Shown: positions 7,377 to 16,140, numbered from the stretch's first letter. The stretch: 64,000 nucleotides of DNA from Spirochaetaceae bacterium (GCA_026710565.1 JAPOQV010000496.1:23374-87373), one strand, 5' to 3'. The notes: generated from the letters alone by a model not told the origin. Program-made: numbers and translations.

Positions 7377-8755
7377 CAGGAGCCTGCCGTCCGCGAGTCG
7401 CGGGCCGTCCGCGAGTAGCCGGCCGTCAACTCGGCGAGCTGCCCGCGCAGCGCGTCGCGATGGACGCGGATCTGGTCCATCGAGTCGCGCAGCCGCACGG
7501 TCACCGTCCCGTCGTCCCTGCTCTGGTGGTCGACCGTGACGCAGTACGGCGTCCCGATCTCGTCCTGGCGGCGGTAGCGCCTGCCGATGGCGCCGCCCTG
7601 ATCGTAGAAGATGTCATGGTCGGCGCGCAGGTCGGCGGCCACCGCGCGGGCCAGCTCGGCCAGCCCGTCCTTCTTGAACAGCGGGAACACCGCCACCGTG
7701 ATCGGAGCGATCGCCGGGTGGAAGCGGAGCACCGTGCGCTTCTCCCCTTCCACCTCGTCCTCGTCATGGGCGTCGGCCAGCACCGCCAGCACGGTGCGGG
7801 TCAGCCCCACCGCGGTCTCGATCACGTACGGGACGAACCGCTCGCCCTGCACGCCCCCGGAGCTGCCGTCGTCGAGGTAGGTCAGGTCCTTGCCCGACAG
7901 CTCGGAGTGCCTGCGCAGGTCGAAATCGGTGCGGTTGTGGATCCCTTCCAGCTCCTGCCACCCCATCGGAAAGTCGTACTCGATGTCCACGGCGACCTTG
8001 GCGTAGTGGGCGATCTCGTCCGGTCCGTGCGGGCGCAGCCGCAGCCGGGAAGGCTCGATGCCCAGGTCGGTGTAGTAGCCGAAGCGCGCCTCGCGCCAGT
8101 GCTCGAACCAGCGCTCGTCCTGGTCGGGATGCACGAAGAACTGCATCTCCATCTGCTCGAACTCGCAGGTGCGGAAGATGAAGCTCTTGGTGGTGATCTC
8201 GTTGCGGAACGCCTTGCCGACCTGGGCGATCCCGAACGGCACCTTGACGCGTCCCGACTGCACCACGTTCTTGAAGTTGACGTACGCGCCCTGCGCCGTC
8301 TCCGGGCGCAGGTAGACGTCGGCGCCGCCGTCCTCCACCGGTCCCAGCGTGGTGCGCATCATCATGTTGAACTGGCGCGCCTCGGTAAGCTCCGATCGCC
8401 CACACTGCGGGCAGCGGCCGGCTGGATCCTCGAGGTGATCGGCGCGAAAGCGCGCCTTGCAGTTGCGGCAGTCCACCAGCGGATCGTTGAAGGCGCTGGT
8501 GTGCCCGGAGGCCTCCCACACGCGCGGGTGCATGAGGATGGCGGCGTCCAGGCCGACGACCGGCATCTCGCCGCGTGTCATGGTCCGCCACCAGCGGTCG
8601 CGGAGGTTGTTCTTGAGCTGCACGCCGAGCGGTCCGTAGTCCCACGCGGAGGCAAGGCCGCCGTAGATGTCGCTCGACGGGTAGACGACCCCCCGCCGCT
8701 TGCAGAGCGATACCAGTTGGTCCAGTCCAGGTCGATCGAGTGTCGTGCGCGTCAT
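7376..8755 (-). CDS. glyS: Glycyl-tRNA synthetase, alpha2 type
   Basis: 459-residue class II synthetase of the homodimeric (eukaryote/archaea-like, also many bacteria) type. It begins LDQLVSLCKRRGVVYPSSDIYGGL, has a zinc-binding knuckle CRNC...CPQCG in the insertion, motif 2 around FRNEITTKSFIFRTCEFEQMEM and motif 3 around GVQGERFVPYVIETAVGLTR. An anticodon-binding domain follows (PITVAVFPLFKKDGL). ATG start preceded by AGGAAGGAAC. The C-terminal tail SRTARDSRTAGS is encoded by an 18-bp duplication. It lies 24 bases after gltX. Confidence 0.96.
   Translation of the reverse strand: MTRTTLDRPGLDQLVSLCKRRGVVYPSSDIYGGLASAWDYGPLGVQLKNNLRDRWWRTMTRGEMPVVGLDAAILMHPRVWEASGHTSAFNDPLVDCRNCKARFRADHLEDPAGRCPQCGRSELTEARQFNMMMRTTLGPVEDGGADVYLRPETAQGAYVNFKNVVQSGRVKVPFGIAQVGKAFRNEITTKSFIFRTCEFEQMEMQFFVHPDQDERWFEHWREARFGYYTDLGIEPSRLRLRPHGPDEIAHYAKVAVDIEYDFPMGWQELEGIHNRTDFDLRRHSELSGKDLTYLDDGSSGGVQGERFVPYVIETAVGLTRTVLAVLADAHDEDEVEGEKRTVLRFHPAIAPITVAVFPLFKKDGLAELARAVAADLRADHDIFYDQGGAIGRRYRRQDEIGTPYCVTVDHQSRDDGTVTVRLRDSMDQIRVHRDALRGQLAELTAGYSRTARDSRTAGS
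7389..7424. repeat. 18-bp tandem duplication in the glyS 3' end
   Basis: Units at 7389-7406 and 7407-7424, sharing gtccgcgagt at the start and ggcc at the end. In frame; it makes the repeated SRTA in the glycyl-tRNA synthetase tail. Confidence 0.75.
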
Positions 8756-8762
8756 GTTCCTT

Positions 8763-8788
8763 CCTGTTACGCGTCCCTGTTACGCGTC
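8763..8788. repeat. 13-bp perfect tandem duplication spanning the gltX stop codon
   Basis: cctgttacgcgtc at 8763-8775 and again at 8776-8788. On the minus strand each unit carries TAA; the one at 8780-8782 is the gltX stop. Confidence 0.9.
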
Positions 8789-10225
8789 GGGCGCTTGCTC
8801 GGCCAGCTTGACGATGGCCGTCCGCAGCCGGTCCCGGCAGGTCTCCGCGCCCAGGATCCGCATGCTTCCGAACAGCGGCGGCGAAACCCGCGCGCCGGTG
8901 ATCGCAACCCGCACCGGCATCATCAGGTCACCGAACTTGACGCCGAGCTCATCGGCAGCGGTGCGGAACACCTGCTCGGCGGCCTCTTCGTCCGGGCCGC
9001 ACGCGGTGTCGACCAGGTCGAGCGACCGTTCCAACACCCGCGCGGTCCGCGCGCCGTCGAGCCGTTTCGGCACCAGCGCGCCGCCATCGTAGTCCAGTTC
9101 GGCGGCGAACAGAAACCCGGCCATGGGTATCGTGTCGCCGAGCACGGTCAGCCGCTCCCGGACCAGGTCGGCGACCGGCTGGGCCACCCCTTGCGGGTCG
9201 GCCGCGCCGGCCTTGGCGAGCCACGGCGCCAGCCGCCCGGACAGCTCTTCGGGCGGCAGCGCGCGGATGTAGGTGCCGTTCATCCAGCGCAGCTTGTCGG
9301 CGTCGAAGATCGCCGGTGAGGCATGCAACCGCTCCAGGCTGAACGACCGTTCCAGCTCCGGCAGGCTGAACAGCTCCCGCTCCCCGTCCAGCGACCAGCC
9401 GAGCAGGGCCATGTAGTTCACCAGCGCCTCCGGCAGGTAGCCCTGGTCGCGGAACTCGGCGACGCTCATCGATCCGTGGCGCTTGCTCAGCTTCTTCCCG
9501 TCGGGTCCGTTGACGACCGGAAGGTGGGCGTAGAGCGGCGGCTTCCACCCGCACGCCTGGAAGATCAGCACGTGCAGCGGGGCCGAGGAGACCCACTCCT
9601 GAGCACGCAGGACGTGGCTGACGCGCATGTCGTGGTCGTCGGTGATGGCCGCAAGGTGGTAGGTGGGATAGCCGTCGGACTTCAGCAGCACCGGATCGGG
9701 ATTGATGTCGCTGTTGCGGCGCTCGATCGGCCCCAGCAGGCGGTCCTCATAGCGGGTTGCGCCGTCCAGAGGCACCTTGAACCGGACGACCGACGGCTCG
9801 CCTCGCTCCTCGTGTTGCCGGCGCTCGTCCGCCGAAAGGTTCCGGCAGCGGCGGTCGTACCCGCCGCCGGACCCGCGCACCCGCTGCAGGCGCTCAGGGT
9901 CGCAATAGCAGCGATAGGCGCGGCCGGTCTCCACCAGCCGCGCGGCCACGGCGCGGTGGCGCTCGACGCGTTCCGACTGCACGTACGGGCCGTGCGGTCC
10001 ACCCACGGACGGCCCCTCGTCCCAGCGCAGTCCCAGCCAGCCGAGGGTGTCGTAGATGTCTTCCAGCGCGGCCGGATCGAACCGCGCGCGATCGGTGTCC
10101 TCGATGCGCAGGATGAAGGTCCCGCCGGCCGAACGCGCCAGCAGGTAGGCGAACAGGGCGGTGCGAGCTCCGCCGATGTGGTGCAGCCCCGTGGGCGAAG
10201 GGGCGTAACGGACGCGAAGTGACAT
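8780..10225 (-). CDS. gltX: Glutamyl-tRNA synthetase
   Basis: 481-residue class I synthetase. HIGH-type signature PSPTGLHHIGG at residues 9-19, CYC near 108-110 in the connecting insertion, the GluRS segment TYHLAAITDDHDM, and KMSKS equivalent KKLSKRHG near 255. The C-terminal half is the bacterial alpha-helical anticodon-binding domain. Whether the enzyme is discriminating or also charges tRNA-Gln cannot be read from the sequence. It heads the gltX-glyS-tyrS unit and is preceded by two tandem promoters. The stop lies inside a perfect 13-bp duplication. Confidence 0.96.
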   Translation of the reverse strand: MSLRVRYAPSPTGLHHIGGARTALFAYLLARSAGGTFILRIEDTDRARFDPAALEDIYDTLGWLGLRWDEGPSVGGPHGPYVQSERVERHRAVAARLVETGRAYRCYCDPERLQRVRGSGGGYDRRCRNLSADERRQHEERGEPSVVRFKVPLDGATRYEDRLLGPIERRNSDINPDPVLLKSDGYPTYHLAAITDDHDMRVSHVLRAQEWVSSAPLHVLIFQACGWKPPLYAHLPVVNGPDGKKLSKRHGSMSVAEFRDQGYLPEALVNYMALLGWSLDGERELFSLPELERSFSLERLHASPAIFDADKLRWMNGTYIRALPPEELSGRLAPWLAKAGAADPQGVAQPVADLVRERLTVLGDTIPMAGFLFAAELDYDGGALVPKRLDGARTARVLERSLDLVDTACGPDEEAAEQVFRTAADELGVKFGDLMMPVRVAITGARVSPPLFGSMRILGAETCRDRLRTAIVKLAEQAPDA

Positions 10226-10246
10226 TGGCTGCTTCCGGTGGACGGC

Positions 10247-10275
10247 ACAGTAGGGTCGGCCCGGTACGGCGTCAA
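10247..10275 (-). promoter_or_regulatory. gltX promoter P1 (proximal copy)
   Basis: Minus-strand -35 TTGACG (10270-10275), 17-base spacer, -10 TACTGT (10247-10252). The predicted start site is about 15 nt before the gltX ATG. Confidence 0.6.
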
Positions 10276-10305
10276 ACGCCCCGGCCGCAACTCAACCGAA
10301 CGGGC

Positions 10306-10334
10306 ACCATAGGGGCGGCCCGCGACCGCGTCAA
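10306..10334 (-). promoter_or_regulatory. gltX promoter P2 (distal copy)
   Basis: Minus-strand -35 TTGACG (10329-10334), 17-base spacer, -10 TATGGT (10306-10311). About 38 bases around it are an imperfect copy of the P1 region, offset by 59 bases, so P1 and P2 look like a duplicated promoter. Confidence 0.6.
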
Positions 10335-10366
10335 ACGGCGCGCCGGGGTGGCAGGAGGGACATCGC

Positions 10367-10396
10367 TTGCACGGTGCTCCGGACGCCCCATAGACT
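10367..10396 (+). promoter_or_regulatory. Promoter of bioY (leaderless type)
   Basis: -35 TTGCAC (10367-10372), 18-base spacer, -10 TAGACT (10391-10396). The bioY ATG at 10404 follows seven bases later. Confidence 0.45.
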
Positions 10397-10403
10397 CCCG
10401 GCG

Positions 10404-11021
10404 ATGGCCGAACGATCACATCCACGGACCCTGATCGACCGCCTGTGGCCGCCGGCCGGGAGCGCCTCCGAGTCGGGCACATGGGGCGCCAACCTGTTCC
10501 GCGTCGCGTTCCTGGCACTGGTGGGCAGCGCGCTTGTCGCGGTTTCGTCGAAGGTCCAGATCCCGATGGTGCCGGTACCGATGACCCTGCAGACCCTGGT
10601 GATCCTGGTCATCGGCATGGCCGCCGGATGGCGCCTGGGCGGCCTCACGGTGCTGGTCTACCTTGCGGAAGGAGCCGTGGGGCTACCGGTCTTCGCCGGC
10701 ACGCCGGAGAGAGGAATCGGCCTGACCTACATGCTCGGCACCACCGGCGGCTACCTGCTTGGCTTCCTGCTGGCAACGCTGGTGATCGGCCTGCTGGCCG
10801 AGGCCGGCTGGGACCGCAGCGTGCCGCTGGCGGCGGCGGCCATGCTGATCGGCAACGTCGTCATCTACGTCCCGGGACTGCTGTGGCTCGGGAGCGTCGC
10901 CGGCTGGGACAACCCGATCCTGCAGTGGGGGCTGACGCCATTCATCGTGGGCGACCTCGTGAAGCTGGCCATCGCGGCGCTGCTACTGCCCGCCGCCTGG
11001 CGGCTGGTCCGGACGAGCTGA
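10404..11021 (+). CDS. bioY: Biotin transporter substrate-binding subunit BioY
   Basis: About 205 residues with six membrane helices and the BioY pattern: VQIPMVPVPMTLQTLVILVIG in the first helices, YLAEGAVGLPVFAGT, and LGTTGGYLLGF in the middle. BioY is the S-component of ECF-type biotin importers and can work alone or with shared EcfAT; no EcfA/EcfT is present here. ATG at 10404 is preferred over the in-frame GTG at 10374 because the -10 box lies between them. No BirA-type operator was recognised. The next gene, pgeF, overlaps the stop. A biotin ligase is encoded at 53498, so the cell appears to import and attach biotin. Confidence 0.92.
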   Translation: MAERSHPRTLIDRLWPPAGSASESGTWGANLFRVAFLALVGSALVAVSSKVQIPMVPVPMTLQTLVILVIGMAAGWRLGGLTVLVYLAEGAVGLPVFAGTPERGIGLTYMLGTTGGYLLGFLLATLVIGLLAEAGWDRSVPLAAAAMLIGNVVIYVPGLLWLGSVAGWDNPILQWGLTPFIVGDLVKLAIAALLLPAAWRLVRTS

Positions 11022-11761
11022 AGGAGCCGGTCCCCAGGATCGTCCGGCGGCTCATCGAGCCCGCGGAGGCAGCAGCGTCGATCGTCGACCTGGCCGCTCC
11101 GGCACCGTTGCGCGCCGTCCTGACCACCGCGGCCGCGGGAGACATGAGCGACCCGGCGGCGCAGCAGCGGCTGTGCCGGGAGCTCGGGGTCGCCCCGGAA
11201 CGGCTTCGCCGCGTCGCGCAAAGGCACACGCGCCGCGTGGTGGTCGCCGACACCGCTGCCGCGGATACCGCGGCCGACGGCATGATCGCCGGCGGGGCCG
11301 AAGAGGTCCTGTGCGTGGCCGTCGCCGATTGCCTGCCCATCTTCCTGATCCCTCGCGACGGGCGGCTTCCGGCGCTGCTGCACTCCGGCTGGCGCGGCAC
11401 CGGCATCGTCACCGCCGCGCTCGCCTGCCTGGAGCGCCGCTTCGGCCGATCCGCCGGCGCGTATCACGCGATCATCGGTCCCGGCATCGGCCCGTGCTGC
11501 TACGACGTTCCCGCGGAGCGGGCACGACGCTTCCGCGAACGATTCGGCCCGGAGACGGCCGAGGCGTCAGGAGCGACAGGCCGCATAGACCTGCGCGCGG
11601 CCAACATGGCCCTGCTCGGTGATGCGGGCGTCGCCGGCATCACCGTCTACGACGCCTGCACGGCCTGCTCTCCGGCGCTCCACTCCTTTCGCGCCGAGCG
11701 GGCGGCCGGCCGCGACGGCAGCCGGCGGATGGCGGCGCTGCTGGGAAGGTTCGAGCGCTGA
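11018..11761 (+). CDS. pgeF: PgeF/YfiH family protein (peptidoglycan editing factor / purine nucleoside-type oxidoreductase)
   Basis: Member of the YfiH/LACC1 family, linked in E. coli to removal of wrong amino acids from peptidoglycan precursors and, in other members, to purine nucleoside chemistry. The metal-site residues are present: H in QRHTRRV, C in VADCLPI and H in LLHSGWRGTG, with the family's GPGIGPCCYDV further on. No ATG, GTG or TTG precedes the conserved N-terminus; the first such codons (TTG 11108, ATG 11144) would truncate it. An in-frame CTG at 11018-11020 overlaps the bioY stop as CTGA and gives 247 residues, the family-typical length, so I place the start there as an inference. 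Confidence 0.85.
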   Translation: MKEPVPRIVRRLIEPAEAAASIVDLAAPAPLRAVLTTAAAGDMSDPAAQQRLCRELGVAPERLRRVAQRHTRRVVVADTAAADTAADGMIAGGAEEVLCVAVADCLPIFLIPRDGRLPALLHSGWRGTGIVTAALACLERRFGRSAGAYHAIIGPGIGPCCYDVPAERARRFRERFGPETAEASGATGRIDLRAANMALLGDAGVAGITVYDACTACSPALHSFRAERAAGRDGSRRMAALLGRFER

Positions 11762-11843
11762 CGGCAACGCCGCGCGGATGACAGCCGATCCACGTACCGC
11801 GACAATGGCGGTCGTGCGCACGTTCAACACCACCGGTGTAGGG

Positions 11844-13904
11844 ATGTCGCCCATCCGCAACGTGGGAATCATCTCGCACATCGATGCCGGCAAGACCACG
11901 ACCACGGAGCGAATGCTCTTCTTCACGGGGCGCACGCACCGCATCGGCGAGGTCGACGACGGCGAGGCGACCACGGACTGGATGCCGCAGGAGCAGGAAC
12001 GCGGCATCAGCATCACCTCGGCCGCCATAACCTGCTTCTGGGCCGACCACCAGATCAACCTCATCGACACCCCCGGACACGTCGACTTCACCGCCGAGGT
12101 GGAGCGTTCGCTGCGCGTGCTGGACGGCGCGGTGGCGATATTCTCGGCCGTGGAGGGGGTCGAGCCGCAGTCGGAGACGGTGTGGCACCAGGCGGACCGA
12201 CACTCGGTCGCCCGCATCGCTTTCGTGAACAAGCTGGACCGCGCGGGCGCATCGTTCGACGCGGTGCTGCAGCAGATGCGCAGCCTGCTCTCCGCCGAAC
12301 CGGTGGCGCTGCAGGTGCCGTGGGGCGAAGACCGTGAGCTGCGCGGGATTGTCGATCTGATCACGATGGAGCGAATCTCCTGGAGCGACGACGGTACCGC
12401 GATGCGGTGCTTCGCGGCCGATCCGGCAGATCCCGACGTGGGCCCGCGCCGCGATCTGCTCGTCGACGCACTCGCCGACGGGTCGGACGAGATCGCCGAG
12501 CGTTACCTGGAAGGCCGCGAGCTGCCCGTGCCGCTGCTGCGCGAGGCGGTTCGCGCGGCGGTGGCTTCGGGCCGGTTCGTGCCCGTGCTCGCCGGCGCGG
12601 CGCGGCGCAACATCGGCATCCAGCCACTGCTGGATGCGATCGTCTGGTACCTGCCGGCACCGGACGAGCTTCCGGCTCTCCAGCTCCTCGATCGTGACGG
12701 GAGCGCCGCCGGCCTGCCATCGTTGGCCCGATCCTCGGCGGGGCCGCCGGTCGCGCTTGCCTTCAAGCTGCAGAATGACCGCGAATCCGGAGCCTTGAGC
12801 TACCTCCGGGTCTACGCGGGGACATTCCAGCGCGGCGATCGGCTCCTCAACCTCAGCCGGGGCCGCACCGAGCGGATCCAGCGCCTGCTGCGCATGCACG
12901 CAAACCGGCGCGAACAGATCGAGTCCGTGAGCGCCGGCGACATCGCCGTGGTGGTCGGATTGAAATTCACCCGCACCGGAGACACCGTGACCCGCAAGCA
13001 GCGCGGCAACCCGGCAGGGGCAGACGCACGGCCGGCCGGGCTGCTGGAACGCATGCGCTTCCCGCTGCCGGTGGTGTCGGTCGCCGTGGAGCCGAACTCC
13101 GCCTCCGACGCGGCCGCGCTGCTCGCTGCCATCGAGGCGCTGCGACTGGAAGACCCGACGTTCGCGGTAGAGGAGAACGATGAGACCGGGCAGCTGCTGG
13201 TCTCCGGCATGGGCGAGTTGCACCTCGAAGTGCTGATGCGACAGATCGCGGAGCGCACCGGCATCGCCGCCAACGTCGGCAAGCCGCAGGTCTCCTTTCG
13301 GGAGTCGGTCTCAGCCGCGGTCGGGCATCGCGAGGAGTTCGAGCGCGAGATCGGTGGCCGTGTCCACCACGCGGCCTTGAGCCTGCGCGTCGCGCCGCGC
13401 AGGCTGGGCGGCGAGTGCACGTTCGATCCCGGCACGGTCCCGGCCGCCGCGGGCCTTCCGGAGGAGCTGTGCGCGGCGATCGCACGCGGCATCGAGGCCG
13501 GCTTCTCCTCCGGTCCCGGATTCGGCTACCCGCTGGTCGATGTCGCGGTCGAGCTGACCGACTGCGTCTACGACCAGGAACGCGCCAGCGAGTTCGCGTT
13601 CGAAGCCGCCGCGGCGAGCGGCTTCGTGAGCTGCTGCCGCAAGGCGGCGCCGATCCTGCTTGAGCCGGTGATGAGCGTGGACGTCACCACGCCCAAGGAT
13701 TTCGTCGGCGAGGTCCTCGGCGGCCTGCAGATGCGCGGCGGAGCCATCGACACGGTGGAGTCCGGCCATGCCGCCGAGCGGGTGAGCGCACGGGTGCCGC
13801 TGGGGGCCATGTTCGGTTACACCACCGACCTGCGCAGCGCCACCCAGGGCCGCGCGGCGTACACGATGACGTTCGCCCACTACGCGCCGGCGCGCGGAAA
13901 CTGA
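11844..13904 (+). CDS. fusA: Elongation factor G (canonical G motifs, second-class domain IV loop)
   Basis: Translational GTPase of 686 residues. G1 is SHIDAGKTT (11-19), switch II DTPGHVDF with its catalytic His, and G4 NKLD, so GTP hydrolysis should be normal. Domains II-V follow (for example GELHLEVLMRQI, then GGLQMRGGAI in domain V). The tip loop of domain IV reads VYDQERASEF instead of the HDVDSSE type of translocating EF-G, which suggests a specialised role such as ribosome recycling, as known for the second factor of spdEFG pairs in spirochaetes and planctomycetes. The start is uncertain: ATG 11778 and 11805 are also in frame, but 11844 gives the family N-terminus SPIRNVGII. It lies 82 bases after pgeF. 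Confidence 0.88.
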   Translation: MSPIRNVGIISHIDAGKTTTTERMLFFTGRTHRIGEVDDGEATTDWMPQEQERGISITSAAITCFWADHQINLIDTPGHVDFTAEVERSLRVLDGAVAIFSAVEGVEPQSETVWHQADRHSVARIAFVNKLDRAGASFDAVLQQMRSLLSAEPVALQVPWGEDRELRGIVDLITMERISWSDDGTAMRCFAADPADPDVGPRRDLLVDALADGSDEIAERYLEGRELPVPLLREAVRAAVASGRFVPVLAGAARRNIGIQPLLDAIVWYLPAPDELPALQLLDRDGSAAGLPSLARSSAGPPVALAFKLQNDRESGALSYLRVYAGTFQRGDRLLNLSRGRTERIQRLLRMHANRREQIESVSAGDIAVVVGLKFTRTGDTVTRKQRGNPAGADARPAGLLERMRFPLPVVSVAVEPNSASDAAALLAAIEALRLEDPTFAVEENDETGQLLVSGMGELHLEVLMRQIAERTGIAANVGKPQVSFRESVSAAVGHREEFEREIGGRVHHAALSLRVAPRRLGGECTFDPGTVPAAAGLPEELCAAIARGIEAGFSSGPGFGYPLVDVAVELTDCVYDQERASEFAFEAAAASGFVSCCRKAAPILLEPVMSVDVTTPKDFVGEVLGGLQMRGGAIDTVESGHAAERVSARVPLGAMFGYTTDLRSATQGRAAYTMTFAHYAPARGN

Positions 13905-13947
13905 GGCGCCGCGGGCACGCCGCTCACCGCCCGCGTGCGCACGCCGC

Positions 13948-13976
13948 TTGACAGCCCAATACCGCCTGCATAGCGT
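13948..13976 (+). promoter_or_regulatory. Promoter of the second EF-G gene
   Basis: Perfect -35 TTGACA (13948-13953), 17-base spacer, -10 TAGCGT (13971-13976). A short leader of about 27 nt carries CCGGAG ahead of the ATG at 14011. Confidence 0.55.
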
Positions 13977-14010
13977 CGCCGTTCAGAGTCCAGCCCGGAG
14001 TACCACCGTC

Positions 14011-16059
14011 ATGAGCGTCCCTACAGACCGAATTCGCAACGTCGCCCTGGTCGGCCACAGCGGCACGGGAAAGACCACGCTGATGGATCAGATACTGGTC
14101 CACGGCGGCGTGGTTCCCAAGTTCGACCCCGGCAAGTCCGTCAGCGACTGCACCGAGGAGGAGATCGCCCGCAAGATCTCGATCTACAGCGCCTTTTCCC
14201 ACATCGACTGGGACGGCCGCAAGGTCAATTTCGTCGACTCGCCGGGTTCCGGCGACTTCATCGGCGAGGTGGTGGCCGCACTCGGCGCCGCCGAGTGCGC
14301 GGTCGTCGTGGTCGGCGCCGACGTCGGCGTGCAGATCGAGACGGCGAAGCTGTGGCGCCGCCTGGAGCGGGACGGAACGCCCCGCATCATCTTCGTCAAC
14401 GGCATGGACAAGGAGCACGCCGACTTCGACTCCGTGATGGAAAACCTGGGCCAGACGTTCAGCGGGACGTTCGCACCGCTGAGCGTCCCGATCGGAGCCG
14501 GCAACTCCTTCGAGGGCGTCGTGGACGTCGTCGGCCAGCGGGCGCTGCTGCGCTCGGGCAGCGGCGACGCTCCGGTCCCGGACGCGGTGAGCGATGCGGT
14601 CGAGGAGCGGCGGCAGGAATTGATGGAGGCCGCTGCGGAAGGCGATGACGACCTGATGGAGAAGTACCTGGAGGACGAGGTGCTGACCGACGAGGAGATC
14701 CTCCGGGGAGTGACGGCGGCGGTCGCTGCCGGTCAGGTATTCCCGGTGCTGGCGGGCTCCGCCCTGCACGACGTGGGGATCACGCCGCTGCTGGACGCGA
14801 TCGTGCGCACCGTGCCGTCACCGGCCGGCGCGACGGTGCAGGCCGACGGCACCGGCGAGATCACCCCCACCACGATCGATCCGTCCGGCTCGACCTCCGC
14901 GCTGGTGCTGAAGACCAGCGTCGATCAGTACGCCGGCCGGCTGTCGTTCGTGAAGGTCATCACCGGCGGCCTGCACAGCGACGATGATCTGATCTGCGCG
15001 CGCACCGGATCCAAGATCCGGGTGACCAAGCTGACCACGCGCCAGGGCGAGAAGCTCGAGGACGTGCAGGAGCTGTGCGCCGGTGACATCGGCGTGCTGA
15101 ACAAGCTCACCGAAGTCGCCACCTGCGACACGCTGCACGCCCCGGATGCGCCGGTGAGCTATGTGCCGCTGGACTTCCCGCAGCCCGTGCACGCGCTCGC
15201 CCTGCGCACCGCGTCCAAGCAGGACGAAGACAAGCTCTCGGAGATCATCGGCAGGACGGCGGACTCCGATCCGACCTTTCGCGTCCGCTACGACGGCGAG
15301 ACGCGCGAGACCGTGGTCGCGGCCATCGGGGAGTTGCACCTTGCGGTGGTCCTGGGCCGGATCCGCGACGGGCACAAGATAGAGGTGGAGACCTACCTGC
15401 CGCGGGTGGCCTATCGCGAGACGATCAACAAGCCGGCGGCAGCGGACTACCAGCACAAGAAGCAGACCGGCGGGCACGGCCAGTACGCCAAGGTCTCACT
15501 GGAGATCAAGCCGCTGCCGCGAGGCGAGAAGTTCCGGTTCGAGAACGGCATCGTGGGAGGTGCCATCTCGCGGGGGTATCTCCCGGGGGTCGAAAAGGGC
15601 GTGCTGGAAGCGCTGCAGTCCGGCGTCCTCGCCGGCTACCCGGTCGTGGACGTGGAGGCAAGGGTGGTGGACGGCAGGGAGCACTCGGTCGACTCCTCCG
15701 AGCTGGCCTTCAAGCTCGCTTCCCGGGAGGCTGCCAAGGAGGCGCTGGCACAGGCCAAGCCGGTCCTGCTGGAGCCGGTCGTCGACCTCGCCGTGCTGAC
15801 CGAGGATCAGTACCTGGGCGATATCCTGTCCGACCTGAGTTCACGGCGTGGGCGCGTGACCGGCCAGGAGCCGATCGGGTCGCTGCAGGAAATCCGCGCA
15901 CAGGTACCGCAGGCCGAGATGCTGCGCTACTCCATCGACCTCAAGTCGATGACCTCCGGCACCGCGTCCTTCGAGATGACCTTCAGCCACTACTCGCCGA
16001 TCTCCGGAAAGGTGGCCGAGGACGTGATCGCCCGCGCCAAGCAGTCGGACGGAGACTGA
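14011..16059 (+). CDS. Elongation factor G-like protein with altered GTPase motifs
   Basis: 682-residue EF-G paralogue. Its G domain differs at key places: G1 is GHSGTGKT (15-22), switch II reads DSPGSGDF so Ser80 replaces the catalytic His, and G4 is NGMD (130-133) instead of NKxD. The other domains are EF-G-like, with QTGGHGQYAKV in domain IV and a HSVDSSELAFK tip loop that keeps the translocase-like sequence. Such divergent EF-G homologues (for example the Thermus EF-G-2 type) bind GTP but their function is not settled. ATG with CCGGAG upstream; the frame extends upstream only through the promoter. A hairpin follows the stop. Confidence 0.88.
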   Translation: MSVPTDRIRNVALVGHSGTGKTTLMDQILVHGGVVPKFDPGKSVSDCTEEEIARKISIYSAFSHIDWDGRKVNFVDSPGSGDFIGEVVAALGAAECAVVVVGADVGVQIETAKLWRRLERDGTPRIIFVNGMDKEHADFDSVMENLGQTFSGTFAPLSVPIGAGNSFEGVVDVVGQRALLRSGSGDAPVPDAVSDAVEERRQELMEAAAEGDDDLMEKYLEDEVLTDEEILRGVTAAVAAGQVFPVLAGSALHDVGITPLLDAIVRTVPSPAGATVQADGTGEITPTTIDPSGSTSALVLKTSVDQYAGRLSFVKVITGGLHSDDDLICARTGSKIRVTKLTTRQGEKLEDVQELCAGDIGVLNKLTEVATCDTLHAPDAPVSYVPLDFPQPVHALALRTASKQDEDKLSEIIGRTADSDPTFRVRYDGETRETVVAAIGELHLAVVLGRIRDGHKIEVETYLPRVAYRETINKPAAADYQHKKQTGGHGQYAKVSLEIKPLPRGEKFRFENGIVGGAISRGYLPGVEKGVLEALQSGVLAGYPVVDVEARVVDGREHSVDSSELAFKLASREAAKEALAQAKPVLLEPVVDLAVLTEDQYLGDILSDLSSRRGRVTGQEPIGSLQEIRAQVPQAEMLRYSIDLKSMTSGTASFEMTFSHYSPISGKVAEDVIARAKQSDGD

Positions 16060-16070
16060 CGGATCAGGGC

Positions 16071-16095
16071 GCGGGACGGGCTTGGCCCGTTCCGC
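16071..16095. terminator. Hairpin after the EF-G-like gene, between convergent genes
   Basis: gcgggacgggc, loop ttg, gcccgttccgc: an 11-bp stem with one G-T wobble. It lies just after the EF-G-like stop. Only a weak TTGT follows, so termination may depend on Rho. Confidence 0.5.
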
Positions 16096-16140
16096 TTGTC
16101 GCCCCTTCGGTGACAGTCTGATACGGGGATTTGGTACGGG

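Noticed and set aside
10247..10340. Biotin operator or riboswitch for bioY in the gltX-bioY gap
   Set aside because: The repeated elements are better explained as minus-strand gltX promoters, and no BirA-type palindrome was seen.
11844..13904. First EF-G-like gene as a tetracycline-resistance ribosome protection protein
   Set aside because: Motifs and domain layout are EF-G-type (GIISHIDAGKTTTTER) and it lies in a housekeeping run; nothing points to a Tet-type domain IV.
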